Shown here piece by piece: positions 23,967 to 31,830 of a stretch of DNA of 47,903 bases. The notes beneath the pieces are model-generated. The model did not search any database, was not told where the DNA came from, and saw only the letters and a list, made by a program, of their open reading frames with translations. Within the stretch, counting starts at the first letter, position 1, and the number at the start of each line of letters is the position of its first letter. Location: assembly GCA_964650315.1 (NCBI GenBank), contig CAZYQE010000009.1, positions 1 through 47,903 of the forward strand. Reading direction: 5' to 3'. The position numbers and the translations under genes were made by a program. Origin of the DNA: CAJMSU01 sp964650315 (GTDB lineage: Bacteria > Bacillota_I > Bacilli_A > RF39 > UBA660).

Positions 23967-24422
23967 TTATCTACTCTTACCAGTAGTATTCATAAACTCA
24001 TAATTCATATTAATCTCTAACAATCTATTTTTAGCTTCCATTTGTAATAACTTTAATTGTTTAGACATTTTTTCTAATTCTTTTTTTGTTAAAAAAGCTC
24101 TATATTTATTCTTAATTTGTCTTCTAAATCTTTCTATTTGATTTAATGCTTCCATATAAGTATCTCCAGATTCATCATCTGTTACTAATAACTCAGTTAA
24201 TATTAATAATAATTTACTATATAGTCTAAAAACTTTCCTAGATACAAAAGGATGAGCAATCCTTTTACTAATTAAATTAATATTTTCAAAATCCATATCA
24301 AGTACCATAAATTCTTTTCTTCTAGAAGGCATAATAACTCCATAATTAATTTCTAAATCTTTAACTTCTAATTTAGTTCTTTTAGTTCTAGGAATTTTAA
24401 CTTTTCTTAAACTATATACCAT
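23967..24422 (-). CDS. Conserved-looking basic protein of unknown function in the trmD operon
   Basis: 151 residues from the ATG at 24422, which has AGGTG 6 bases upstream; an in-frame GTG at 24431 is less well placed. It is soluble and basic, with a beta-rich first half (KLEVKDLEINYGVIMPSRRK, FMVLDMDFENINLI) and a helical second half with possible coiled coils (about 100-145: IERFRRQIKNKYRAF, ELEKMSKQLKLLQMEAKNRL). I recognise no family. It follows trmD by 12 bases and is probably cotranscribed with it. Confidence 0.6.
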   Translation of the reverse strand: MVYSLRKVKIPRTKRTKLEVKDLEINYGVIMPSRRKEFMVLDMDFENINLISKRIAHPFVSRKVFRLYSKLLLILTELLVTDDESGDTYMEALNQIERFRRQIKNKYRAFLTKKELEKMSKQLKLLQMEAKNRLLEINMNYEFMNTTGKSR

Positions 24423-24434
24423 ATTATTCACCTA

Positions 24435-25097
24435 CTAATCTAATAAATCTGGTCTTCTATCTTTAGTCCTTTTTAAACTTTCCTCTTTTCTATATTCTTC
24501 TATTTTTTTATGATCACCAGAAACTAATACTTCTGGTACTTCCATTCCTCTAAAATTTCTTGGTTTAGTATATGTAGGATAATCTAATAAATTATTATTA
24601 AATGATTCATTAATATGAGAAGACTCTTCTATAACTCCTGGAATTAATCTAGTAATAGAATCTACTATTACCATACTAGCAATCTCTCCTCCAGTAAGTA
24701 TATAATCTCCTATACTAATCTCCATATCACATATACTTCTAATTCTCTCATCAAAACCTTCATAATGACCACAAATAAGTATTAAATGTTTCTCTTTACT
24801 TAAATCATAAGCAATCTTTTGTTTATAAGAAACACCATCAGGAGTTAATAAAATTACTTTAGAGTCAGATGTTTTAATACTATCAACACAATCAAATATT
24901 GGTTGAGGCATTAAAACCATACCTCCACCCCCACCGTAAGGTGTATCATCTACCTTATTATGTGGATCTTCTGTAAACTCTCTAAAATCATGAATATTAA
25001 TATTTACTTTACCTTCATCTATAGCTCTTTTAATGATAGATTCATTAAATATACTATCAAACATATTAGGAAATATAGTTAATATATCAATCTTCAT
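24435..25097 (-). CDS. trmD: tRNA (guanine-37-N1)-methyltransferase TrmD
   Basis: 220 residues (typical 230-250). SPOUT-family motifs are DDTPYGGGGGMVLMPQPIF (about 51-69), LICGHYEGFDERI (about 107-119) and the trefoil-knot SAM site SIGDYILTGGEIASMVIVDS (about 128-147). The C-terminal PRNFRGMEVPEVLVSGDHKK also fits. It makes m1G37 in tRNAs reading CNN and related codons, preventing +1 frameshifts. It lies downstream of rimM, as in most Firmicutes. Start: AAGGGGTGAT upstream of ATG. Confidence 0.97.
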   Translation of the reverse strand: MKIDILTIFPNMFDSIFNESIIKRAIDEGKVNINIHDFREFTEDPHNKVDDTPYGGGGGMVLMPQPIFDCVDSIKTSDSKVILLTPDGVSYKQKIAYDLSKEKHLILICGHYEGFDERIRSICDMEISIGDYILTGGEIASMVIVDSITRLIPGVIEESSHINESFNNNLLDYPTYTKPRNFRGMEVPEVLVSGDHKKIEEYRKEESLKRTKDRRPDLLD

Positions 25098-25108
25098 AAT
25101 ATCACCCC

Positions 25109-25591
25109 TTACATTCCATCTACTAATTCTACAATTACTTCTTTTCTTTCTTTAGATATTTCTTTAATCATTGGTGAATTAAGAGGAATTAATACCTCTT
25201 TATCTAATTGTATTCTAATTACTTTATTTTTAGGACTCGCTAAAAATATTTCTTTTATTATTCCTTTTTTCCCATCACTTGTCAATACTTTATAAGTAAT
25301 TAAATCATCATCTAATATTTCATTATCATCCAAAACTAAATCATCTTCATCAAAATAAACTTTCTTTTTCATTAAAAATAAAACATCATTAATATCTTTA
25401 TAATCATCTAAAGTAACCATTTCATAAGTTTTATGATGCCTGTATGACTTAATTTCATAACTAACATCATCAATAATTAATTTATTACCTACTACAAATA
25501 CTTTATCTTTATACTCAAAATCACTAAGTATTTTAATTTCTCCTTTAATACCATGAGTAGATACAATTTTTCCTATATAAACTAATCCCAT
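25109..25591 (-). CDS. rimM: Ribosome maturation factor RimM (intact copy)
   Basis: 160 residues from the ATG at 25591 (ribosome site GGAGAG). The reading frame stays open upstream, but that sequence is the tail of a duplicated spoU fragment. The N-domain has VYIGKIVSTHGIKGEIKIL (3-21) and LDDYKDINDVLFLMKK; the PRC-barrel C-domain has VLTSDGKKGIIKEIFLASP and EVLIPLNSPMIKEISKERKE. RimM helps 16S 3' domain assembly by binding S19. This copy keeps the normal C-terminus (VIVELVDGM). Most of the gene is repeated 671 bp upstream. Confidence 0.95.
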   Translation of the reverse strand: MGLVYIGKIVSTHGIKGEIKILSDFEYKDKVFVVGNKLIIDDVSYEIKSYRHHKTYEMVTLDDYKDINDVLFLMKKKVYFDEDDLVLDDNEILDDDLITYKVLTSDGKKGIIKEIFLASPKNKVIRIQLDKEVLIPLNSPMIKEISKERKEVIVELVDGM

Positions 25592-25825
25592 ATTAACTCT
25601 CCAATTCATAAAGTAAAATACTAGTAGCAACTCCTACATTTAAACTTTCTACTTTATCATTCATTTTTATATATAAATTCTTATTACATAATTTACTAAC
25701 TTCACTTCTTACTCCATTACCTTCATTACCAACTACTAATACATATTTAGATACTTTAGATAATCTCCTAACATTAGTACCTCTTCTTACATTAGTACCA
25801 TATATAACATAACCATCTTTCTTTA
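25145..25825. repeat. 671-bp tandem duplication, copy 1
   Basis: Direct repeat unit of 671 bp; copy 2 is 25816-26496. By eye the copies are identical along their full length. The 10-mer TCTTTCTTTA occurs at 25145, 25816 and 26487, marking the left edge, centre junction and right edge, as expected if the duplication arose by recombination or slippage between two 10-bp repeats. The unit spans most of rimM and the 3' third of the spoU gene. Confidence 0.95.
25593..25825 (-). pseudogene. 3' fragment of the SpoU methyltransferase gene, duplicated
   Basis: Identical to 26264-26496, the last roughly 77 codons of the intact SpoU-family gene. It has lost its start, the RNA-binding part and the first SAM motif, but still carries the VVGNEGNGVRSEV segment. 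There is no start signal; it is passed through by transcription between the shortened rimM copy and the intact rimM. It is a by-product of the tandem duplication. Confidence 0.9.
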
Positions 25826-26262
25826 GATATTTCTTTAATCATTGGTGAATTAAGAGGAATTAATACCTCTTTATCTAATTGTATTCTAATTACTTTATTT
25901 TTAGGACTCGCTAAAAATATTTCTTTTATTATTCCTTTTTTCCCATCACTTGTCAATACTTTATAAGTAATTAAATCATCATCTAATATTTCATTATCAT
26001 CCAAAACTAAATCATCTTCATCAAAATAAACTTTCTTTTTCATTAAAAATAAAACATCATTAATATCTTTATAATCATCTAAAGTAACCATTTCATAAGT
26101 TTTATGATGCCTGTATGACTTAATTTCATAACTAACATCATCAATAATTAATTTATTACCTACTACAAATACTTTATCTTTATACTCAAAATCACTAAGT
26201 ATTTTAATTTCTCCTTTAATACCATGAGTAGATACAATTTTTCCTATATAAACTAATCCCAT
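25792..26262 (-). CDS. RimM, 3'-altered duplicate copy
   Basis: 156 residues. Residues 1-149 are identical to the intact RimM. After ISKER the duplication junction shifts the frame into the SpoU fragment, giving the new ending WLCYIWY in place of the last 11 residues. The start codon and ribosome site (GGAGAG) are the same as in the intact copy, and it begins 1 base after the spoU stop, so it should be translated. Only the last strand of the PRC barrel is lost, so it may fold partly, compete with RimM, or be inert. Best regarded as a recent partial gene copy. Confidence 0.85.
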   Translation of the reverse strand: MGLVYIGKIVSTHGIKGEIKILSDFEYKDKVFVVGNKLIIDDVSYEIKSYRHHKTYEMVTLDDYKDINDVLFLMKKKVYFDEDDLVLDDNEILDDDLITYKVLTSDGKKGIIKEIFLASPKNKVIRIQLDKEVLIPLNSPMIKEISKERWLCYIWY

Positions 26263-26496
26263 ATTAACTCTCCAATTCATAAAGTAAAATACTAGTAGCA
26301 ACTCCTACATTTAAACTTTCTACTTTATCATTCATTTTTATATATAAATTCTTATTACATAATTTACTAACTTCACTTCTTACTCCATTACCTTCATTAC
26401 CAACTACTAATACATATTTAGATACTTTAGATAATCTCCTAACATTAGTACCTCTTCTTACATTAGTACCATATATAACATAACCATCTTTCTTTA
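25816..26496. repeat. 671-bp tandem duplication, copy 2
   Basis: See copy 1 (25145-25825). This copy is joined on its right to the rest of the intact spoU gene. Past 26496 the sequences differ, AAGATTT here against GATATTT after copy 1. Confidence 0.95.
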
Positions 26497-26992
26497 AAGA
26501 TTTAATTTCTTTAATTATATCTTTTCTAATAATATTCATATGAAACATAATACCTTGAGTAGCCCTAACTACTTTAGGATTATACAAATCAACAGTATCT
26601 TCACTTAATATAATAGTATCTATATTAAAAGCTTTCGCACTTCTAATAATAGTTCCTAAATTACCTGGATCTTGTATATTATCGAGTATTAATACTTTAT
26701 TACCAATTTCTTCTTTTCTATCTATCTTTTTACATAAAGCCATTATACTACTAGGAGTATCAGTAGAAGATATCTTATTAATAATATCTCTAGTAACATA
26801 AACATAAGGACTTTCAAAAGGTAAATCTACTCCCTCTTCTAAAATAAGTTCTACAATCATACCACATCTAAAAGCTTCTCTTACTGAATGAAGACCTTCT
26901 ACTATAAATTCTTTATATTCATCTCTATATTTTCTTTTCTTTAATTTTTTATACTTTTTTACTCGATCATTATCCATACTACTAATAACCAT
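26264..26992 (-). CDS. SpoU/TrmH-family rRNA 2'-O-methyltransferase
   Basis: 242 residues. The N-terminal L30e-like substrate domain has YRDEYKEFIVEGLHSVREA (about 23-41). The SPOUT knot motifs follow: LDNIQDPGNLGTIIRSA (about 103-119), VVGNEGNGV (about 196-204) and IKMNDKVESLNVGVATSILL (about 218-237). It resembles YsgA/RlmB-type proteins that methylate 23S rRNA guanosines; the target is not determined. An in-frame near-perfect 18-bp repeat (26435-26470) doubles GTNVRR before motif 2. ATG is preceded by AAGGAG. Its 3' part is duplicated downstream. Confidence 0.92.
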   Translation of the reverse strand: MVISSMDNDRVKKYKKLKKRKYRDEYKEFIVEGLHSVREAFRCGMIVELILEEGVDLPFESPYVYVTRDIINKISSTDTPSSIMALCKKIDRKEEIGNKVLILDNIQDPGNLGTIIRSAKAFNIDTIILSEDTVDLYNPKVVRATQGIMFHMNIIRKDIIKEIKSLKKDGYVIYGTNVRRGTNVRRLSKVSKYVLVVGNEGNGVRSEVSKLCNKNLYIKMNDKVESLNVGVATSILLYELES

Positions 26993-26993
26993 A

Positions 26994-27632
26994 TTAAAAC
27001 TCCTTCATTTCTTTTCTATAGTTCTTACAATCCCCTATATTTTCTTCTACTAAATTCCAAAAATCTTTAGAATGATTAGGATATATTAAATGAGATAATT
27101 CATGTACAATAACATAATCTAAATATTTAGTATCTCTCTTAATTAATTCTAAATTCAAAGTAATAATTCTTAACCTAGTATTACAAACACCCCATCTACT
27201 AGTCATCTTTCTAATTCTTAAACCCGGATGTGGAATTCTTCTAGAAAAATTACTATACCAATAATTTAATCTTTCTTTAAATAACTTCTTAGCCTGTTTC
27301 TTATACCATTTATCTATATTAAAACCTTTTCTTAAGAATACTTTTTCTTCTCCAATAGAAATATCACAATAATCCACATAGATAATATCATATTTCTTAC
27401 CTAAATAATTAAACCCTTCATTATTCTTATTTTTAACCACCTGTCTATCTATCATCCTAATTATACTACTAGAACTTTCTTCTAATAAACTTCTAATATA
27501 TCTATCTGTCGTCAAAGTATTTGTAGTTACTAAAATAGACAAATCATCTTTAACTCTAATATAAGTATTACGATTTCTTCTCTTTCTTTCAATAACCACA
27601 TCATAATCTTTATTATTACAAGTGAACTTCAT
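26994..27632 (-). CDS. YgjP-like M48-type metallopeptidase/UTP pyrophosphatase family protein
   Basis: 212 residues. The zinc motif is VIVHELSHLIYPNHSKDFW, with His177, Glu178, His181 and a third ligand near His187. KMTSRWGVCNTR (about 143-154) and ITLNLELI are the other family hallmarks (DUF45/WLM, SprT-like). E. coli YgjP has been linked to UTP hydrolysis; the natural role is uncertain. The stop is one base from the spoU start, so both genes share a transcript. Confidence 0.85.
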   Translation of the reverse strand: MKFTCNNKDYDVVIERKRRNRNTYIRVKDDLSILVTTNTLTTDRYIRSLLEESSSSIIRMIDRQVVKNKNNEGFNYLGKKYDIIYVDYCDISIGEEKVFLRKGFNIDKWYKKQAKKLFKERLNYWYSNFSRRIPHPGLRIRKMTSRWGVCNTRLRIITLNLELIKRDTKYLDYVIVHELSHLIYPNHSKDFWNLVEENIGDCKNYRKEMKEF

Positions 27633-27664
27633 AAAATCACCAACTTTATTTTACTATAAATAAC

Positions 27665-27691
27665 TAAAAAAAGAAAGTTATGAACTTTCTT
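27665..27691 (-). terminator. Terminator after the 27697 gene
   Basis: Stem AAGAAAGTT (27671-27679) and AACTTTCTT (27683-27691) with a 3-base loop and a T run on the minus strand. Confidence 0.8.
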
Positions 27692-27696
27692 AATTA

Positions 27697-28530
27697 TTAA
27701 TCATCTAATGGTTCAGCATATAGGAATGAATATTTATCATCCTTGTATTTTTTCATTACAAATTTATAAGTTCCGCCCTTAGCATAGTTTTTATCAACAT
27801 CAGATGGTTCTTCCATTTCTTTATCCTCTTGTCCATCATTATTTACATATGTGTATTGTAAATCGCTAATAGCATTTTTAAGACTTGCATCACTATAGTA
27901 TTTTACATTACCGTTACCATCAACATTTTCGGGACTACCTGGGAATAATACTTTTACATATACTACCAATTCATCACCTGACAATTCTGCTTTAACAATT
28001 CGTGTTTTTAAAAATGAATTAGGTCCACTAGTACAACCACATGCTGGTTCTTGATACTCATATTTACCAGTAGATTTGTTATATCTATGTGGTGAACATA
28101 GTTTTCTTGTCCAATCTGTATGTTCATATTTATAATCTTTTCCAAAATATTCTTCTATTTTTTCTTCATAATCTTTTTTTGTTAAAGTTCCTTTATTATT
28201 ATAAAAATTAGTATCTACTATAGAATATACAGATTCATTAGAAATATCAGAAGCCTTTACTTTAGATTCTTTAAAATACTCCTTTGCCGAATCATCACAT
28301 TTAGCAACTCCCCATACCATTAGCTTAGAATAATTGTCTTGAACTAGTTTATCAGTAACTTCTAAATTTTTAATTGTTTTTCCACTACTAGTTTTAGCAG
28401 GACTAGCTTCACCTTTATCATTATTCATAACATTAAAATAGTAATAACTTCCACCAATACCAACTACTAAACCTAATATTAATGCAATTATAAATATTAA
28501 TCCTTTCTTTGATTTTTTATTTTCTTCCAT
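27697..28530 (-). CDS. Membrane-anchored extracytoplasmic protein, paralogue of the gene at 10405
   Basis: 277 residues. Charged N-terminus, membrane helix at about 10-30 (LIFIIALILGLVVGIGG) ending in SYYYFN, a Ser/Thr-rich linker, then a domain of about 220 residues. The central part with CSPHRYNKSTGKYEYQEPAC and GCTSGP and the C-terminal SDVDKNYAKGGTYKF align with the 10405 protein. Cysteines in the CGC region are shared. No known domain. It has its own promoter (28556-28584) and the shared palindrome further upstream. It is probably a surface protein specific to this lineage. Confidence 0.72.
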   Translation of the reverse strand: MEENKKSKKGLIFIIALILGLVVGIGGSYYYFNVMNNDKGEASPAKTSSGKTIKNLEVTDKLVQDNYSKLMVWGVAKCDDSAKEYFKESKVKASDISNESVYSIVDTNFYNNKGTLTKKDYEEKIEEYFGKDYKYEHTDWTRKLCSPHRYNKSTGKYEYQEPACGCTSGPNSFLKTRIVKAELSGDELVVYVKVLFPGSPENVDGNGNVKYYSDASLKNAISDLQYTYVNNDGQEDKEMEEPSDVDKNYAKGGTYKFVMKKYKDDKYSFLYAEPLDD

Positions 28531-28555
28531 TTTAACTACTCCTTATTGTAATTTT

Positions 28556-28584
28556 AGTATAAGTATATATATTTAAATATTCAA
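28556..28584 (-). promoter_or_regulatory. SigA-type promoter of the 27697 gene
   Basis: Minus strand: TTGAAT (28579-28584), 17 bp, TATACT (28556-28561), 25 bases upstream of the start codon. Confidence 0.65.
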
Positions 28585-28609
28585 TATATTTTAATGATTA
28601 TTTTTATGC

Positions 28610-28619
28610 TTTACGTAAA
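28610..28619. promoter_or_regulatory. Palindrome TTTACGTAAA, candidate operator (second copy)
   Basis: Identical to 11283-11292 and placed 80 bases upstream of the 27697 gene start (78 in the paralogue), about 26 bases upstream of the -35 box. On the other side it lies just before the SigG promoter of sspI. Confidence 0.4.
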
Positions 28620-28626
28620 TAAAAAT

Positions 28627-28656
28627 GTATAATAATTAATATTTTTACTCATTATA
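28627..28656 (+). promoter_or_regulatory. SigG promoter of sspI
   Basis: GTATA (28627-28631), 18 bp, CATTATA (28650-28656). Both boxes fit the forespore SigG consensus (GHATR, 17-18 bp, CATNNTA), as expected for a small acid-soluble spore protein gene. Confidence 0.75.
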
Positions 28657-28674
28657 TATTTAGGAGATGATTAT

Positions 28675-28911
28675 ATGAATATAAGTATTAGAGAACACAT
28701 TATAAATAATTTTAAAGGAGATAATTATGAGACATTAAAACAAGCTATTGATGAATCAGTATCTTCACAGGATGAAGTTACTTTACCAGGACTTGGTGTA
28801 TTTTTAGAATTAATATGGGAAAATGCCGATATGGAATTAAAGAATAAATTAATAGATATTATTAAAACAAGAGTAGAAAAAGGTTTAAAAGAAGAAAAAG
28901 AAGAACTATAA
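28675..28911 (+). CDS. sspI: Small acid-soluble spore protein SspI
   Basis: 78 residues (B. subtilis SspI has 71). The SspI pattern is clear: an N-terminal NISIREHIINNFKGDNYETL, the hallmark VTLPGLGVFLELIWENAD (about 36-53), and the terminal LKNKLIDIIKTRVEKGL. SspI belongs to the minor SASPs made in the forespore and is not related to the alpha/beta type. The last residues (KEEKEEL) extend into the terminator. The ribosome site is TTAGGAG. The matching SigG promoter upstream gives independent support that this organism makes spores. Confidence 0.92.
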   Translation: MNISIREHIINNFKGDNYETLKQAIDESVSSQDEVTLPGLGVFLELIWENADMELKNKLIDIIKTRVEKGLKEEKEEL

Positions 28912-28926
28912 TAGTTCTTCTTTTTT
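28896..28926. terminator. Bidirectional terminator between sspI and the HPt-receiver gene
   Basis: AAAAGAAGAACTA (28896-28908) and its complement just after, followed by a T run on the plus side and A-rich on the other. It spans the sspI stop codon. Confidence 0.75.
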
Positions 28927-29725
28927 ATGCATCCATTGTATTAAACTGTATTGTTCTTTCTACTACTCGTTTTACATCTTTATCATTAAAAGGTTTTCCT
29001 AACATATCAACTATTCCATATTTAAATGCTTTATCAATAGTTTCTTTAGATGAATCTCCAGATATTATAGAAACTGGTATTTTCGTAAATAAATCTTTTT
29101 CTTTCATATAGTCTAATACTGCGAAACCATCTACTTTAGGCATATTTAAATCAAGTAGGATTGCTTTTATTTGATCATTATCTTTATTAGCTTCAATTAT
29201 ATCTATAGCTTCTTGCCCATCTTTAGCAACTCCAACTGTATATTCATCTTTAAATATTCTAGATACAAAGTTTCTAATAATATTAGAATCATCTACTACT
29301 AAGACAGTTTTATTATCATAAACTACTCCTGCAGATTCTTTTTTAGGTTCAGTATCTTCTTTACTATCCTTTTCTAAATATTCTTTTATTACTTTAGTCA
29401 TTCTATCTACTTCATTAATTAAATTATCAAAATCACTTTGTATAAAGTAAAGATCTCCTTCTTTACTTTTAGCTTCATGATTAGCAGCAATTTCTTCTAA
29501 CTTTGTAAATCCAAAGTATCTAGCATCTGCTTTTATAGAATGAGCATATATAGAATAATTATTTAAATCTTTATCATTTTTATATTTAATTAATTTAGGT
29601 ACTTTATCACTAGCCCCTACTAAAAAATCCCCTACTGTTGAATTATAAGTATTCATATCTCCAAATAATTCTAAACTTTTATCTACATCTACGCCATTAT
29701 CTTTTAGAAAACTGATATCCATCAT
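28925..29725 (-). CDS. HPt domain fused to a response-regulator receiver domain
   Basis: 266 residues, soluble. Residues 1-118 look like a histidine phosphotransfer helix bundle with His62 in YAHSIKADARYFGF (HxxK pattern, Lys65). Residues 138-258 are a receiver domain: acidic pair Asp145-Asp146 (VLVVDDSN), phospho-acceptor Asp192 (LLDLNMPKVDGF), Ser222 (ISGD) and Lys244 (LGKPF). There is no output or kinase domain, and no histidine kinase in the window. It may shuttle phosphate between partners (His to Asp in one chain) or act as a phosphate sink. Monocistronic between two terminators; the signal is unknown. Confidence 0.85.
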   Translation of the reverse strand: MMDISFLKDNGVDVDKSLELFGDMNTYNSTVGDFLVGASDKVPKLIKYKNDKDLNNYSIYAHSIKADARYFGFTKLEEIAANHEAKSKEGDLYFIQSDFDNLINEVDRMTKVIKEYLEKDSKEDTEPKKESAGVVYDNKTVLVVDDSNIIRNFVSRIFKDEYTVGVAKDGQEAIDIIEANKDNDQIKAILLDLNMPKVDGFAVLDYMKEKDLFTKIPVSIISGDSSKETIDKAFKYGIVDMLGKPFNDKDVKRVVERTIQFNTMDA

Positions 29726-29777
29726 AATAACACCTTCCTCTACCTTATTACCTAAATTATATCACAATTACTAACAA

Positions 29778-29810
29778 AATAAAAAGAAAAGTTTAATTTA
29801 CTTTTCTTTT
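29778..29810 (-). terminator. Terminator overlapping the end of the 29793 gene
   Basis: Stem AAAAGAAAAGT (29782-29792) and ACTTTTCTTTT (29800-29810), T-rich on the minus side; the stop codon lies inside. Confidence 0.7.
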
Positions 29811-30479
29811 ATTGTAAATCACTGGATATATACTTCCATATTGATTTATTTTTACTTTTTGTAATTCACCTAAATTATGTTCTTTAACTAGTTTTTCTGC
29901 ATTATGAATTAAGCTTCTTTGTAAACCACCAAATTCATACTCATCTATAAATCCATTACCAGGTAAATCTCCTAAAGCTATCATAAAATCTATATTATTT
30001 TCACAAGCTGTATTAACTATTGTTTCAGTACATCCATATGGTTGTACTCCAATAATTAAATCACAATCTTCAGGTAATTTTTCTTTTGTAAATTTATCTT
30101 TACATAATACTAAATTATCTTGTTTAGAATTAGTATATGCAAGTCTAGGATCATAAACAGTTATAGATCCATTTTTTTGTTTTAAAGAAATTCGTTTAGA
30201 TAATCTAGGTAAAATACCTCCACCTATTTCTAATATATCTTTATCTAATCCAAATTCTTGTTTTATTAATTTAATAAAACCTAAATATAAATTATCTTGT
30301 TTTTTAATCATACCTAATTCATCATATATTTCTCTTAATAAATACCCATAATAATTATTATGATTAATCCAATCAATATTACTTATAATATAATCAACTT
30401 CTTCTTCACTATAAGCATTTGGATATTTTTCAAAAATATCAACAACTTTAGAAATTGTTGCATTTGTAGATTTACTCAT
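29793..30479 (-). CDS. Rossmann-type methyltransferase-like protein, unknown
   Basis: 228 residues, soluble. An N-terminal helical part (1-75) is followed by a Rossmann-like start DILEIGGGILPRLSKRI (about 81-97), an acidic residue after the second strand (ITVYDPR), and DCDLIIGVQPYGCTETIV (about 138-155) in place of the usual motif IV, then IDFMIALGDLPG. The order is that of a SAM-dependent methyltransferase, but motif I lacks the full GxGxG spacing and no family is recognised. Cotranscription with obgE (upstream by 50 bases) is likely. Confidence 0.55.
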   Translation of the reverse strand: MSKSTNATISKVVDIFEKYPNAYSEEEVDYIISNIDWINHNNYYGYLLREIYDELGMIKKQDNLYLGFIKLIKQEFGLDKDILEIGGGILPRLSKRISLKQKNGSITVYDPRLAYTNSKQDNLVLCKDKFTKEKLPEDCDLIIGVQPYGCTETIVNTACENNIDFMIALGDLPGNGFIDEYEFGGLQRSLIHNAEKLVKEHNLGELQKVKINQYGSIYPVIYNKRKVN

Positions 30480-30531
30480 TCTACTACCCCCAGTGCAAGT
30501 ATTTTACAATACTTTTACATATTTGTAAATA

Positions 30532-31809
30532 TTAACTTCTATAATCAAAATAGAAATCTAATATTCTAACTTGATCTCCTTCTTGTACACCTAATTCTTC
30601 TAGTTTTTGATCAATTCCCATTCTTCTTAATTTTTTAGCAAATCTATAAGCAGCTTCTTCTGATGAAAATTTAGTCATTTTAAATATTTTTTCTATTTCC
30701 TTACCAGAAATTACCCATGTACCATCAGGATCTTTAGTTATTGTAAATGGTTCTTCTTTTTTAAATTTATAAAGTACATGAGATTCTATTTGTGATTCAT
30801 CATATAATGGATCATTAGGTGCTTCATCTACTAGGTCTGCTAAAGCATCTACTACTTTTTGTAATCCTTTATTAGTAGCAGCACTTATTTCATATATATC
30901 TACATCTTTTACTTTTTCTTTAAATTCTTTTAACTTTTCTTTAGAACCTTCTAAGTCCATTTTATTAGCAATTATAATTTGCGGTTTTTTAATTAATTTT
31001 TTATTAAATTCTTCTAATTCTTTATTAATTAATAAATAATCTTCATATGGATCTCTTCCTTCACTACCAGACATATCTATGACATGAGCAATTACTTTAG
31101 TTCTTTCTATGTGTTTTAAGAATTTATCTCCTAAACCTTCACCATGTGAAGCTCCTTCTATTAATCCTGGTAGATCAGCAATAACATAACTTCTTCCGTC
31201 TGTAGCTTTAGTAACTCCAAGATTTGGTGTTAAAGTTGTAAAGTGATAAGCTGCTATTTTTGGTTTAGATTTAGAAACCATTGAGATAAAAGTTGATTTA
31301 CCTACACTAGGAAGTCCAACTAAACCTACATCTGCAAGCATCTTAACTTCAACTTTTAAATTTTTATGTTCTCCTTCTTCTCCATTTTCAGAATAATCAG
31401 GAGCTGTATTAGATTGTGTCTTAAAAGCAGTATTTCCTCTACCACCTTTACCACCTTTAGCAATTAATTCACTTTGTCCTTTTTTAGATAAATCAGCAAG
31501 TATAAAACCTGTATCTAAATCAGTTACAACTGTTCCTAAAGGTACTTTTACTACTACTGGATCTGCACCTTTACCATGTTGATTCTTACCTCTACCATTT
31601 TCACCCTTTTTACCTTTTATAGTTTTTTGGTATCTTAAATCAAGTAATGTATGTAAACCTTCATCTACTTCAAATATAATATCTGAACCATGGCCACCAT
31701 TACCACCATAAGGTCCACCCATAGCAATATATTTTTCACGACGAAAAGCAGTACAACCATCTCCACCATTACCAGCTTCAACTTTAATTTCTACTTCATC
31801 TACAAACAT
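30532..31809 (-). CDS. obgE: Obg-family GTPase
   Basis: 425 residues. The Gly-rich Obg fold (1-158: GGDGCTAFRREKYIAMGGPY, GGNGGHGSD), G domain with G1 GLPSVGKS (about 165-172), G3 DLPG and NKMD (about 283), then the C-terminal OCT domain (about 340-425) typical of Firmicutes Obg. It works in late 50S assembly and stress signalling. It follows rpmA, the conserved rplU-prp-rpmA-obg order, but a terminator lies in the 50-base gap. Start: AAGGTGGTGAT. Confidence 0.96.
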   Translation of the reverse strand: MFVDEVEIKVEAGNGGDGCTAFRREKYIAMGGPYGGNGGHGSDIIFEVDEGLHTLLDLRYQKTIKGKKGENGRGKNQHGKGADPVVVKVPLGTVVTDLDTGFILADLSKKGQSELIAKGGKGGRGNTAFKTQSNTAPDYSENGEEGEHKNLKVEVKMLADVGLVGLPSVGKSTFISMVSKSKPKIAAYHFTTLTPNLGVTKATDGRSYVIADLPGLIEGASHGEGLGDKFLKHIERTKVIAHVIDMSGSEGRDPYEDYLLINKELEEFNKKLIKKPQIIIANKMDLEGSKEKLKEFKEKVKDVDIYEISAATNKGLQKVVDALADLVDEAPNDPLYDESQIESHVLYKFKKEEPFTITKDPDGTWVISGKEIEKIFKMTKFSSEEAAYRFAKKLRRMGIDQKLEELGVQEGDQVRILDFYFDYRS

Positions 31810-31830
31810 AGTATCACCACCTTAATTATA

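Noticed and set aside
30490..30531. Hairpin AAGTATT-GTAA-AATACTT between obgE and the 29793 gene as a terminator
   Set aside because: No T run follows on the minus strand, so it does not qualify as a Rho-independent terminator.
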